Assembly (NCBI GenBank): GCA_018241445.1
Contig: JAFEDT010000001.1
Location: 186,001 to 250,000 of the forward strand
Origin: Pseudomonadota bacterium
GTDB lineage: Bacteria > Pseudomonadota > Gammaproteobacteria > Steroidobacterales > Steroidobacteraceae
Reading direction: 5' to 3'
DNA length: 64,000 nucleotides
The position numbers and the translations under genes are program-made. The notes under the pieces were generated by a model that was given only the letters and a program-made list of their open reading frames with translations, ran no database searches and was not told the DNA's origin. Below, piece by piece: positions 17,975 to 26,282 of the stretch (position 1 is its first letter; each line of letters begins with the position of its first letter).

Positions 17975-19288
17975 ATGTCCACGGCTGCAGCCGCCAGAAT
18001 CACCCCGCCCGCCCAGGGAGAGAAGATCACCATCCGCGACGGCAAGCTCGCCGTACCGGACAATCCGATCATCCCCTTCATCGAGGGCGACGGCACCGGG
18101 CCGGATATCTGGCGGGCCAGCGTGCGCGTGCTGGATGCGGCCGTGGCGCGCGCCTACGGCGGCAAGCGCCGCATCAGCTGGATGGAGGTCTACGCGGGCG
18201 AGAAGTCCAACAAGCTGCTGAACACCTGGCTGCCCGATGAGACCGTGGCCGCCTGCCGCGAGTACCTGGTGTCCATCAAGGGCCCGCTCACGACGCCGGT
18301 GGGCGGCGGTATCCGCTCGCTCAACGTCGCGCTGCGCCAGCTGCTGGACCTGTACGTATGCCTGCGCCCGGTGCGCTGGTTCAAGGGCGTCCCCTCACCG
18401 GTCAAGCGGCCCGAGAAGGTCGACATGGTGATCTTCCGCGAGAACACCGAGGACATCTACACCGGGATCGAGTTCGAGGCCGGCAGCGCCGAGGTGAAGA
18501 AGTTCATGGAGCTGCTGAAGCAGAACTTCCCCAAGTCCTACGCCAGGATCCGTTTCCCGGAAAACTGCGGCATCGGACTGAAGCCGGTTTCGAAGGAAGG
18601 GTCCGAGCGGCTGATTCGCGCGGCCATCGAGTACGCCATCGTCAACAAGCGCAAGAGCCTGACGCTGGTGCACAAGGGCAACATCCAGAAGTTCACCGAA
18701 GGCGCCTTCCGCAACTGGGGCTACCAGCTTGCCGAACGCGAATTCGCCGCCCAGACCTACACCTGGGACCAATGGGAGCGCACCAAGGCGGCCAGGGGCG
18801 AGAAGGAAGCGAACGCCGAGCAGGATGCCGCCCGCAAGGCCGGCCGCGTCATCGTCAAGGACGCCATCGCCGACATCACCCTGCAGCAGGTGCTGACCCG
18901 GCCGGACGAGTTCGACGTCATTGCCACCACCAACCTGAACGGCGATTACCTGTCCGACGCACTGGCGGCGCAGGTCGGCGGTATCGGTATCGCCCCGGGC
19001 GGCAACATCAACTACCTGACCGGACACGCGGTATTCGAAGCCACCCACGGCACCGCGCCCAAGTACGCCAACCTCGACAAGGTCAACCCGGGATCGGTGA
19101 TCCTCTCGGGCGAGATGATGTTCCGCTACATGGGCTGGGTGGAAGCCGCGGACGCGATCATCACCGCCATGGACAGAACCATCGCCCAGAAGACGGTCAC
19201 CTATGACTTCGCGCGCCTGATGGAGGGCGCGACCGAAGTAGCGACCAGCGCCTTCGGCGACGCGCTGATCCGCAACCTGCAGGCCTGA
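17975..19288 (+). CDS. icd: NADP-dependent isocitrate dehydrogenase
   Basis: A 437-residue TCA-cycle enzyme oxidising isocitrate to 2-oxoglutarate. The start has a good AAGGAG site 6 bases upstream; an in-frame upstream extension is not needed. Sequence is of the E. coli Icd type: [13 protein letters not shown], the phosphorylation loop [13 protein letters not shown] with Ser115 equivalent to E. coli Ser113, [23 protein letters not shown], and HGTAPKY with the Lys-Tyr pair that selects NADP. The target Ser and the kinase gene aceK lie next to each other, separated by 9 bases, so activity is probably switched by phosphorylation. Confidence 0.97.
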   Translation: MSTAAAARITPPAQGEKITIRDGKLAVPDNPIIPFIEGDGTGPDIWRASVRVLDAAVARAYGGKRRISWMEVYAGEKSNKLLNTWLPDETVAACREYLVSIKGPLTTPVGGGIRSLNVALRQLLDLYVCLRPVRWFKGVPSPVKRPEKVDMVIFRENTEDIYTGIEFEAGSAEVKKFMELLKQNFPKSYARIRFPENCGIGLKPVSKEGSERLIRAAIEYAIVNKRKSLTLVHKGNIQKFTEGAFRNWGYQLAEREFAAQTYTWDQWERTKAARGEKEANAEQDAARKAGRVIVKDAIADITLQQVLTRPDEFDVIATTNLNGDYLSDALAAQVGGIGIAPGGNINYLTGHAVFEATHGTAPKYANLDKVNPGSVILSGEMMFRYMGWVEAADAIITAMDRTIAQKTVTYDFARLMEGATEVATSAFGDALIRNLQA

Positions 19289-19297
19289 GGCCTTCCG

Positions 19298-21019
19298 GTG
19301 CCGACGGCCCGCGACTGTGCCCGGCACATCGCGGCCGCGTTCGCGCGCTACAACGCGGAATTCCGCGCCATCACACGGCGCGCGCCGCAGCGCTTCGACA
19401 CGCGTGACTGGAAGGGCAGCCAGCAGGATGCCGTCGAGCGCATCGAGCTGTACGACCGCTTCGTCGGCCAGACGGTCGCGGAAGTGCAGACGCTGCTGGG
19501 CGAGGACTCCCACGAGCGCGCGCTGTGGCGCCGGATCCACGACGAGTTCGCGACGCTGATCGTCGACCTGCCCGACCCGGAATTCACCAAGACATTCTTC
19601 AGCTCCATCAGCCGGCGCCTGTTCGGTACCGTCGGCGTGGCCCCCGACATCGAGTTCGTGGCTACCGACCTGGATCCGCTGGCCGACATCCACAGCGCCG
19701 TCGGCACCAATACCTATCCCGACCACGGCTCACTGCCGCTGCTGTTCGAAGACCTGCTCGGCGACCTGCAGCTGTATTCGCCGTGGCAGGACCTGGATCG
19801 CAGCATCGCCCACGTCACCGCTGAAGTGCGCGCCTGTCTGCAGAGCCGCAACGAGCGGCGCGGCCTGGAGCGGGTGGAAGTGATCCGGCCGGTGTTCTAC
19901 CAGATCTCGCGCGCCTACATCGTCGGACGGATCATCGGGCGCGGCTTCATGCTGCCGCTGGTGATTGCACTGCGCAACGGCGACGGCGGCGTGCGCGTGG
20001 ATGCGGTGCTGCTGAATGAGGACGATGTCAGTATCGTCTTCAGCTTCACCCGCTCCTACTTCCATGCCGACCTGGAGCGGGTGGCGGAGGCGGTGCTGTT
20101 CCTGCGATCGATCATGCCGAAGAAGCCGGTGAGCGAGCTGTTCACCGTGCTGGGCCGGGCCAAGCAGGGCAAGACCGAACGCTACCGCGAGCTGATGCGC
20201 AGCATGCAACAGACCGACGACCTGTTCGTACACGCCGCCGGCGAGCGCGGACTGGTGATGGTGTGCTTCACCCTGCCCTCCTTCGACGTGGTGTTCAAGG
20301 TGATACGCGAGCGCTTTGCCTACCCCAAGACCGTGCTGCGCGAGGAAGTGCTGGAGAAGTACCGCATGGTGTTCGTCCACGACCGCGCCGGCCGGCTGGT
20401 GGACGCGCAGGAGTACCGCCGGCTGCGCTTCCCGCGCGCGCGCTTCGCCGCGGAGCTGCTGCAGGAACTGCACAGCGAGACCACGCAGAGCGTGCACGAG
20501 GACGGCGCGGACCTGGTATTCGATCACCTGTACATCGAGCGGCGCATGACGCCGCTCAACCTGTACCTGCGCGAGGCGACTGCGGCGGATGCCGAGCGCG
20601 CGGTGCTGGACTACGGGCAGTGCATCCGTGACCTGGCGCGCACCAACATCTTTCCCGGCGACCTGCTGCTGAAGAACTTCGGCGTCACGCGCCACGGCCG
20701 CGTGATCTTCTATGACTACGACGAGCTGTGCCGGGTCACCGACTGCCACTTCCGCGACCTGCCGCAGGCGCGCGATGAGGACGACGAGACGCGGGCGGAG
20801 GCCTGGTACTACGTCGGCGACAACGACGTGTTCCCGGAGTCGTTCCTCAATTTCCTGTCCTTCGACGACGCGCAGCGCGCGGCGCTGCTGCGGGTGCACG
20901 CGGAGATCTTCAGCGCCGCCTACTGGCGCGGCATCCAGCAGCGCCTGCGCGAGGGCGACATGATGGAGGTGCTGCCCTACAACCCCTATCGCGTCAGGGT
21001 GGCCAGCAGCATTGTTTAA
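19298..21019 (+). CDS. aceK: Isocitrate dehydrogenase kinase/phosphatase
   Basis: A 573-residue bifunctional enzyme that phosphorylates and dephosphorylates Icd, directing isocitrate to the glyoxylate shunt. Full family length with its typical start (FARYNAEFRAITRRAPQRF), the ATP loop LGRAKQGKTERYREL, and the kinase core NIFPGDLLLKNFGVTRHGR then FYDYDELC. GTG start. It is directly downstream of icd, whereas in enterobacteria it is the last gene of aceBAK; aceA and aceB are not in the window. A cloverleaf-like fold lies just after its stop. Confidence 0.97.
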   Translation: MPTARDCARHIAAAFARYNAEFRAITRRAPQRFDTRDWKGSQQDAVERIELYDRFVGQTVAEVQTLLGEDSHERALWRRIHDEFATLIVDLPDPEFTKTFFSSISRRLFGTVGVAPDIEFVATDLDPLADIHSAVGTNTYPDHGSLPLLFEDLLGDLQLYSPWQDLDRSIAHVTAEVRACLQSRNERRGLERVEVIRPVFYQISRAYIVGRIIGRGFMLPLVIALRNGDGGVRVDAVLLNEDDVSIVFSFTRSYFHADLERVAEAVLFLRSIMPKKPVSELFTVLGRAKQGKTERYRELMRSMQQTDDLFVHAAGERGLVMVCFTLPSFDVVFKVIRERFAYPKTVLREEVLEKYRMVFVHDRAGRLVDAQEYRRLRFPRARFAAELLQELHSETTQSVHEDGADLVFDHLYIERRMTPLNLYLREATAADAERAVLDYGQCIRDLARTNIFPGDLLLKNFGVTRHGRVIFYDYDELCRVTDCHFRDLPQARDEDDETRAEAWYYVGDNDVFPESFLNFLSFDDAQRAALLRVHAEIFSAAYWRGIQQRLREGDMMEVLPYNPYRVRVASSIV

Positions 21020-21061
21020 GGCGCTGGCGGCGGCCATTGCGCGGCGCCGCCCTGCTGCGTC

Positions 21062-21126
21062 CAAGCCCCGGGTGCACGTCCCTGTGCAGCCGCCCGGTGG
21101 CGGGGTACATCCCTGTACCTGGCTTG
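21062..21126. other. Cloverleaf-like nested inverted repeats between convergent genes
   Basis: Four helices can be drawn by eye. The closing stem is CAAGCC (21062-21067) with GGCTTG (21121-21126). It encloses TGCAC/GTGCA (21073-21088), CCGCC/GGCGG (21090-21103) and GGTACA/TGTACC (21104-21119), with loops of 6, 4 and 4 bases. Two of the loops share TCCC. It lies between the convergent aceK and superoxide dismutase genes and may act as a two-way terminator. It is not a tRNA: there is no T-loop or proper anticodon arm. Confidence 0.6.
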
Positions 21127-21152
21127 AGATTCACACGGGAATGGCAACCTGT

Positions 21153-21821
21153 TCAGATGCGGGCGCTGCGCTCCGCCGGCGCCGGGGCAGGCAGTGGCGC
21201 CCGTACGCGGGCATCGCGACCCAGCGCCTGCTGCAGCCGCTTGTTGGCGAAATCCCAGTTCACCAGCTCCTCCAGGAACCCCGTGACGTAGGCCGAGCGG
21301 CGGTTCTGGTGGTCCAGGTAGTAGGCGTGCTCCCACAGGTCCAGGCCGAGCAGTGCATGATCGCCCCGCACCAGCGGCGTACCGGCGTTGGAGGTCGCGA
21401 CGATGCGCAGCTCCTGCCCGCGCAGCACCAGCCACAGCCAGCCGCTGCCGAAATGCTCCGCCGCCGCGGCGCGGAATTGCCGCACGAACTGATCGTGGCC
21501 GCCGAAGTGCGCGCCGATCCACTCAGCAAGAGCGCCACGGGCGGCTCCGCCACCCCGGGGCGCCATGGAGCGCCAGAACAGGTCGTGGTTCCAGACCTCG
21601 GCGGCCAGGCGATACACCGCGTGCTGCGCGGGATTGCGTTCGGTCACCCGGATCAGTTCCTCGAGCGGCAGCTCCGCGATCGGTGTGCCGCGTGTGAGTG
21701 TCACCAGACGGTCATGGCAGACACGCTGGTGCCGCAGGAAGTGAAACACCACGGTGTCGCGGGACATGGCGGGTTCCAGATCCGCGAAGCCGTACGGCAT
21801 GACGGGCGCCTCGACGTTCAT
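21153..21821 (-). CDS. Superoxide dismutase, Fe/Mn family, atypical active site
   Basis: A 222-residue protein. The start is taken at the ATG preceded by AGGAAAGGAAG. Metal ligands align with E. coli SodB: His27 in FHFLRH, His79 in EVWNHDLFW, Asp161 and His165 in LDLWEHAYYLD. FGSGWLWLV and NAGTPL indicate the Fe type. Two second-shell residues differ from E. coli: the gateway Tyr34 position is Cys35 (HQRVCH for HHQTYV), and the Gln69 position is Glu75 (AAEVWNH for AAQVWNH). It also has a Pro/Ala-rich C-terminal tail. Fold and metal site are intact, so some activity is likely, but kinetics or metal choice may differ. Confidence 0.85.
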   Translation of the reverse strand: MNVEAPVMPYGFADLEPAMSRDTVVFHFLRHQRVCHDRLVTLTRGTPIAELPLEELIRVTERNPAQHAVYRLAAEVWNHDLFWRSMAPRGGGAARGALAEWIGAHFGGHDQFVRQFRAAAAEHFGSGWLWLVLRGQELRIVATSNAGTPLVRGDHALLGLDLWEHAYYLDHQNRRSAYVTGFLEELVNWDFANKRLQQALGRDARVRAPLPAPAPAERSARI

Positions 21822-22021
21822 GAAGACTTCCTTTCCTGCACTCTCGGCAGCGGTGATCGTCAGACTGGTCCTGTAATGACCGCACCGACCCCGCCGCAGT
21901 TCCGACGGCGCGGCATTTGTCACCACTTTCATACCGGCGCCGACGCAGGCGCCGCGCAAACCCGGGCGCAGGCCGACTGGCAGACTGACGCGCGGCCTGC
22001 CGCTGCGCGGGGAGTGGCGCT

Positions 22022-23152
22022 TCAGTGCGAGGACTGCAGGGTACGGACCAGGATGTCGCGGGCCAGCGGCACCGGTTCCGCCTGGGCCAGGTTGGTCAGC
22101 AACAGTACCGTGAGCTTGCTGCGCGGATCGCGCTCGATGGCCGTGCGAAAGCCCTGCCACGAGCCGTCGAACTCCATCACTTCACGCCCGCCGAGCTTCA
22201 GGTAATCCCACACGAAGGCGTGGTCGGTCGGCTTGCCCGCGATGCGGGTGCGCGCACTGAGCAGCTCCCACGAGGCGGGTGACAACAGCGCGCCCTTGTC
22301 CATGGCGGCGATCCACTTCGCCCAGTCCTCGAGCGACAGGTACAGGCTGCCGTCCCCTGTGGCGTTCAGCGCCGCGGAGGCAAAGTCCTGGTTGCGCAGG
22401 CCGTGCGCCGTGCGCAGGTAACCCTGGGCGCGATGCGGCACGATCTGCGAGTCGCTGATGATGCGCGCGGTTCGCATTCCCAGCGGCCGGAATATCTCGC
22501 GCGCCAGGAAATCGCCGTAGAACATGCCGGTTACACGGGTGATCAGGATCCCGGCGAGGATGTAGCCGGTGTTGCTGTACTTCCAGCGCGTGCCGGGAGC
22601 ATAGCTGAGCGGATACGACTGGAGCTTCGCGACCAGTTCGGCGTCGCTGTACTCGCGACGCAGATCGAAGATCTCGCCCCCGTCCTCCTCGGAGTCGTGC
22701 AGACCGGAGGTGTGGTCCAGGAGCTGGCGTACCCGGATGCCCGCCCAGGAGGACGGCGCGCCCGGGAAGTACTTCGTGATGGGGTCATCCAGGGATACCT
22801 TGCCGCGCTCCACCAGCAGCAGCACCGCGGCAGCTGTGAACACCTTGCCAAGGGACCCGCTCTCGAACATGGTCTCGCGGCTGACCGGGACGTCCAGCTC
22901 AACGTTAGCCAGGCCCCAGGTGCCAAAGCGCAGCGGCGCCCCATCGCGCATGACCAGCAGCGCCGCCCCCGGAATCTGCTCGCGCACGAGCGCGGCGCGG
23001 ATCTGCTGGTCGGTGGCGTCGTCGGTCTGCCGGGTAGCGCTCGCGGCGGCCACGGCGGGCAGCGCGGGCGCGGCGGGCGCGCGCACGGGTGCTGCCCCCA
23101 GGAAAGCGGCGGCCACCCATGTCGCCAGGAGCGGCAGCGTCGAGCGGATCAC
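22022..23152 (-). CDS. Secreted serine hydrolase of the beta-lactamase / class C family
   Basis: About 376 residues from a GTG that opens a signal-like segment (IRSTLPLLATWVAAAFLGAAPVRA); the longer ORF upstream would overlap the divergent receptor gene, so this start is preferred but uncertain. The SxxK motif is Ser100-LGK103 in ESGSLGK, and the YxN motif is in KYSNTGY. The third motif, normally H/K-x-G, reads EFDGSWQGF, so its basic residue is missing. Members include esterases, D-aminopeptidases and penicillin-binding proteins. Divergent from the receptor/M61 unit, so it may act on the same peptides. Confidence 0.78.
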   Translation of the reverse strand: MIRSTLPLLATWVAAAFLGAAPVRAPAAPALPAVAAASATRQTDDATDQQIRAALVREQIPGAALLVMRDGAPLRFGTWGLANVELDVPVSRETMFESGSLGKVFTAAAVLLLVERGKVSLDDPITKYFPGAPSSWAGIRVRQLLDHTSGLHDSEEDGGEIFDLRREYSDAELVAKLQSYPLSYAPGTRWKYSNTGYILAGILITRVTGMFYGDFLAREIFRPLGMRTARIISDSQIVPHRAQGYLRTAHGLRNQDFASAALNATGDGSLYLSLEDWAKWIAAMDKGALLSPASWELLSARTRIAGKPTDHAFVWDYLKLGGREVMEFDGSWQGFRTAIERDPRSKLTVLLLTNLAQAEPVPLARDILVRTLQSSH

Positions 23153-23357
23153 CCCGCCCGAGCGGGGCCGGCCGGCCTGGTCATCCCCGCCGTCCCGGCC
23201 GTTGGGGATCGCATGGTGCGGCACTCCCGGACTCCGTTCATTGAATAGGTTATTGCAATGATATAGGAACCGCCCTAGGCTGGAAGCCTTAAGGGGGTGG
23301 CCCTGACCGCTTGGGCCACTGCGGTATTCATTTATACGGTTCTTTAGGGGGAAGGTC

Positions 23358-26267
23358 ATGGGAGGTTCTCGGTCCAAGGTGCGCCGGATGGCGCGGATGT
23401 GGCCGCTTGCCGGTATCGCCTGCCTGGCACCGGCGATCAGCCTGGCGGCGGACGCCGATCAGGGCCCTCAGCGCGACAAGTCCGGCGATTCGCTGCAGAC
23501 GGTGGTGGTGACCGGGTCCTACCTGCGCCGCACCGACAGCGAAACCCCCTCGCCGGTGCAGGTCATCAGCACCGAGGACATCGAGAAGAGCGGGCACTTG
23601 ACTCTTTCGGACGTCATCCGCAGCGTCTCCGGCGACAGCAGCGGCTCCCTCACCCAGAACTTCAGCGGCGCCCTGGCTGGCGGCGCGAGCGGTATCTCGC
23701 TGCGCGGCCTGACGCTGGACGCCACCCTGGTGCTGGTGGACGGCCACCGCATGGCGCCCTATCCACTGGCGGATGACGGCCAGCGGCCGTTCGTGGATCT
23801 CTCGTCCCTGCCGATGTCGATGGTGGACCGTGTCGAGGTCCTGAAAGACGGCGCATCCGCGACGTACGGGTCCGATGCCATCGCAGGTGTGGTCAACGTC
23901 ATCCTCAAACCCCAGTTCAAGGGATTCCAGCTGGACGCCAATCTCGGCAGCTCGTACAAGGCCGACGGACTGACCCAGCGGATTTCCGCGATGTACGGCT
24001 TCGGCGACCTGGACCAGGATGGGCACAATGTCTATTTCAACGCCGAGTACCGCCACCAGGCCTCCATCAGCCAGGCGGACCGCGGCTCGTACCTGAGCAA
24101 CCTCGACCTCACGCAGTACGGCGGACCGGACCGCCGCGGCGGCGTGGTGCAGCAGGGCTGGCCCAACGACGGCACCTTCACCGTTCCTGGCATGGTGGCG
24201 CCGCAGACCGCGGTGCAGAACGGCGACGCCAACGCCGGTTACTACCAGCTGCCCGGCTGCGCTGCACAGAATCTGTTGCCAAGCCCCGATGGGGGCCTCA
24301 CCCCCGGGGGCTGCGTCTGGGACATCAACAAGTACAACAAGATCCAGCCGCGCACGGCCGGATTGAACCTGTCGGGCAAATGGACCCAGAACCTGAGCGA
24401 GCACTGGCGCAACGCACTGACCGTCTCGTACTTCAACTCGCAGGCCGAGCAGTATCGCCAGTCCGACAATTACAGCACCGGGCCGGTGACCATCCCCTAC
24501 ACCTGGGTCGGTTCGCGCGGTGTACTGGTGGATCAGACCGATCCCAATAACACCAACATGGTGCTCCCGCCCACCAGCCTGGACAATCCCTTCAACCCCA
24601 ACAGTCCATACTTCGCCGCGGCGCAGGCCTTCTACACGGCCCGGGGCGCCAACTTCGCCAGCTACGTCGGCTCACCGGCACTGCTGTACGCAGTACTGAC
24701 CGACTTCCCGGACCAGCAGATCAAATTCAACACCGACGTGATCCGCATTGCCGAGGACCTGACCGGCAAGGCCGCCGGCTGGGACCTGAGCCTGGCGGCC
24801 GGCTACGTGCGCGATGCGACCCGCTCCACCTACATCGGCTTCATCCGCAACAGCCTGCTGGGGGCGGCGCTCGCCAGCAACAGCTATCGGGTCGGCGCCA
24901 ACGCCGGCCTCAACTCGCCGGCACTGTATGCGGCGCTGGCGCCCGAGACCCATGACACGGCCACCTCCGAACTGGGCTACCTGTCGGCGACGGCCACCCG
25001 CAGCCTGTTCAACCTGCCGGGCGGACCGGCCGGCCTGGCGGCCGGTGCGGAGGTGCGCTACCTGCGCGCCAACAATCCGGGTGAGCCCTACGCCCCCGAG
25101 GGCGACATCATCATGGATGGCAGCTTCTACGCGCGCGGCTCGCAGACCATCTCGGCGGCCTACGTGGAATTCAACGCGCCGCTGCTGAACAGCCTGGAGC
25201 TGGACGTCGCCGGAAGAGTGGATCACTACAACACTCCCAGCACCTCGTTCACGCCCAAGTTCGGCTTGAAGTGGACGCCGCTGCCGCAGCTGGCGATCCG
25301 TGGCACCTACGCGCAGGGCTTCCGCGCTCCCGGCATCGCCGAGGCGGGCAACAGCGGCACGGGTTCTGCCACCACCGCGCCGTCGGATCCGCTGCGCTGC
25401 CCCTTCACCGGCAAGCCCTCCGATTGCGGCGCCGGCTTTGCGGCGACCCTGAGCGTCGCCAACCCGAACCTGAAGCCGGAGAGGTCGCGCAGCTTCACCA
25501 TGGGTGTAGTGGTCGAGCCGGTCAAGCATGTCAACCTGACATTCGACTATTACAACATCCGCCGCGACAACGAGATCGTGCCCGCGCCGCTGGGCCTGGA
25601 AGCGCCGGTGCGCGGCGTACAGCAGCCTGGCACGACCTACCCCGGGCCGATCATCTACTACCCGCAGCCCTACGTGAACGCCGCGTTCTCGCTGACCACG
25701 GGCTACGACGCCGCGCTGCACATCGAGATCCCGCTGCAGCGCTTCGGCAAACTCACCTTCGGGCTGGACGGCAACTACGTCATCTCCAACAACCAGACCT
25801 TCATCGATCCCATCAACGGCAACTCCACCTACCGCTACGCCGGCACCACAGGCCCGACGGCGGTCGGCGGCGCCACCGGCACACCCAAGGCGCGCGGCAT
25901 CCTCAACATCGACTGGACTCGCGGGCCGCTGTCGCTTGGCACGAACATCAACTACCGTGCGCCGATGAAGGGCATAGACGAATCGAACGGTATCGATCCC
26001 AACACCGGCACCTACGACTGCCTGCAACTTGCCGGCGGCGCGAATCCCCCCAGCAGTTGCTGGATCGCCTCGTTCACCTACGCGGACGTGTACGGCCAGT
26101 ACCAGCTCAACGAGCATCTGCAGCTGACAGGTACGGTAACCAACGTCACCAACCGCCTGCCGCCGCTGAACACCGTCACCTACGGCGGATTCAACTACAA
26201 CCCGTCCTTCGACCAGGCGGGCGCGGTCGGGCGGTTCTTCGAGCTGGGCTTCAGTTACAAGCACTGA
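23358..26267 (+). CDS. TonB-dependent outer-membrane receptor, large
   Basis: A 969-residue receptor. After the signal peptide (ending near ISLAA) comes a TonB-box-like LQTVVVTGSYLRR. The plug (about 60-180) follows with PVQVISTEDIEKSG, GISLRGLTLDATLVLVDGHR and VEVLKDGASATYGSDAIAGVVNV. The rest is a 22-strand-type barrel with FTPKFGLKW, GTYAQGFRAPGIAEAG and a final aromatic (FELGFSYKH). The style is that of Xanthomonas/Caulobacter receptors for peptides or carbohydrates rather than siderophores. The M61 peptidase gene follows after 15 bases, so peptide uptake is plausible. Confidence 0.92.
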   Translation: MGGSRSKVRRMARMWPLAGIACLAPAISLAADADQGPQRDKSGDSLQTVVVTGSYLRRTDSETPSPVQVISTEDIEKSGHLTLSDVIRSVSGDSSGSLTQNFSGALAGGASGISLRGLTLDATLVLVDGHRMAPYPLADDGQRPFVDLSSLPMSMVDRVEVLKDGASATYGSDAIAGVVNVILKPQFKGFQLDANLGSSYKADGLTQRISAMYGFGDLDQDGHNVYFNAEYRHQASISQADRGSYLSNLDLTQYGGPDRRGGVVQQGWPNDGTFTVPGMVAPQTAVQNGDANAGYYQLPGCAAQNLLPSPDGGLTPGGCVWDINKYNKIQPRTAGLNLSGKWTQNLSEHWRNALTVSYFNSQAEQYRQSDNYSTGPVTIPYTWVGSRGVLVDQTDPNNTNMVLPPTSLDNPFNPNSPYFAAAQAFYTARGANFASYVGSPALLYAVLTDFPDQQIKFNTDVIRIAEDLTGKAAGWDLSLAAGYVRDATRSTYIGFIRNSLLGAALASNSYRVGANAGLNSPALYAALAPETHDTATSELGYLSATATRSLFNLPGGPAGLAAGAEVRYLRANNPGEPYAPEGDIIMDGSFYARGSQTISAAYVEFNAPLLNSLELDVAGRVDHYNTPSTSFTPKFGLKWTPLPQLAIRGTYAQGFRAPGIAEAGNSGTGSATTAPSDPLRCPFTGKPSDCGAGFAATLSVANPNLKPERSRSFTMGVVVEPVKHVNLTFDYYNIRRDNEIVPAPLGLEAPVRGVQQPGTTYPGPIIYYPQPYVNAAFSLTTGYDAALHIEIPLQRFGKLTFGLDGNYVISNNQTFIDPINGNSTYRYAGTTGPTAVGGATGTPKARGILNIDWTRGPLSLGTNINYRAPMKGIDESNGIDPNTGTYDCLQLAGGANPPSSCWIASFTYADVYGQYQLNEHLQLTGTVTNVTNRLPPLNTVTYGGFNYNPSFDQAGAVGRFFELGFSYKH

Positions 26268-26282
26268 CAGCGGGCGGACGCG

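Noticed and set aside
21062..21126. The cloverleaf as a tRNA gene
   Set aside because: Arm lengths do not fit, there is no TTCGA-type T-loop and no 7-base anticodon loop.
21153..22160. A longer start for the superoxide dismutase
   Set aside because: The extension is Arg/Pro/Ser-rich, while the ATG at 21821 has a strong ribosome-binding site and fits the family N-terminus.
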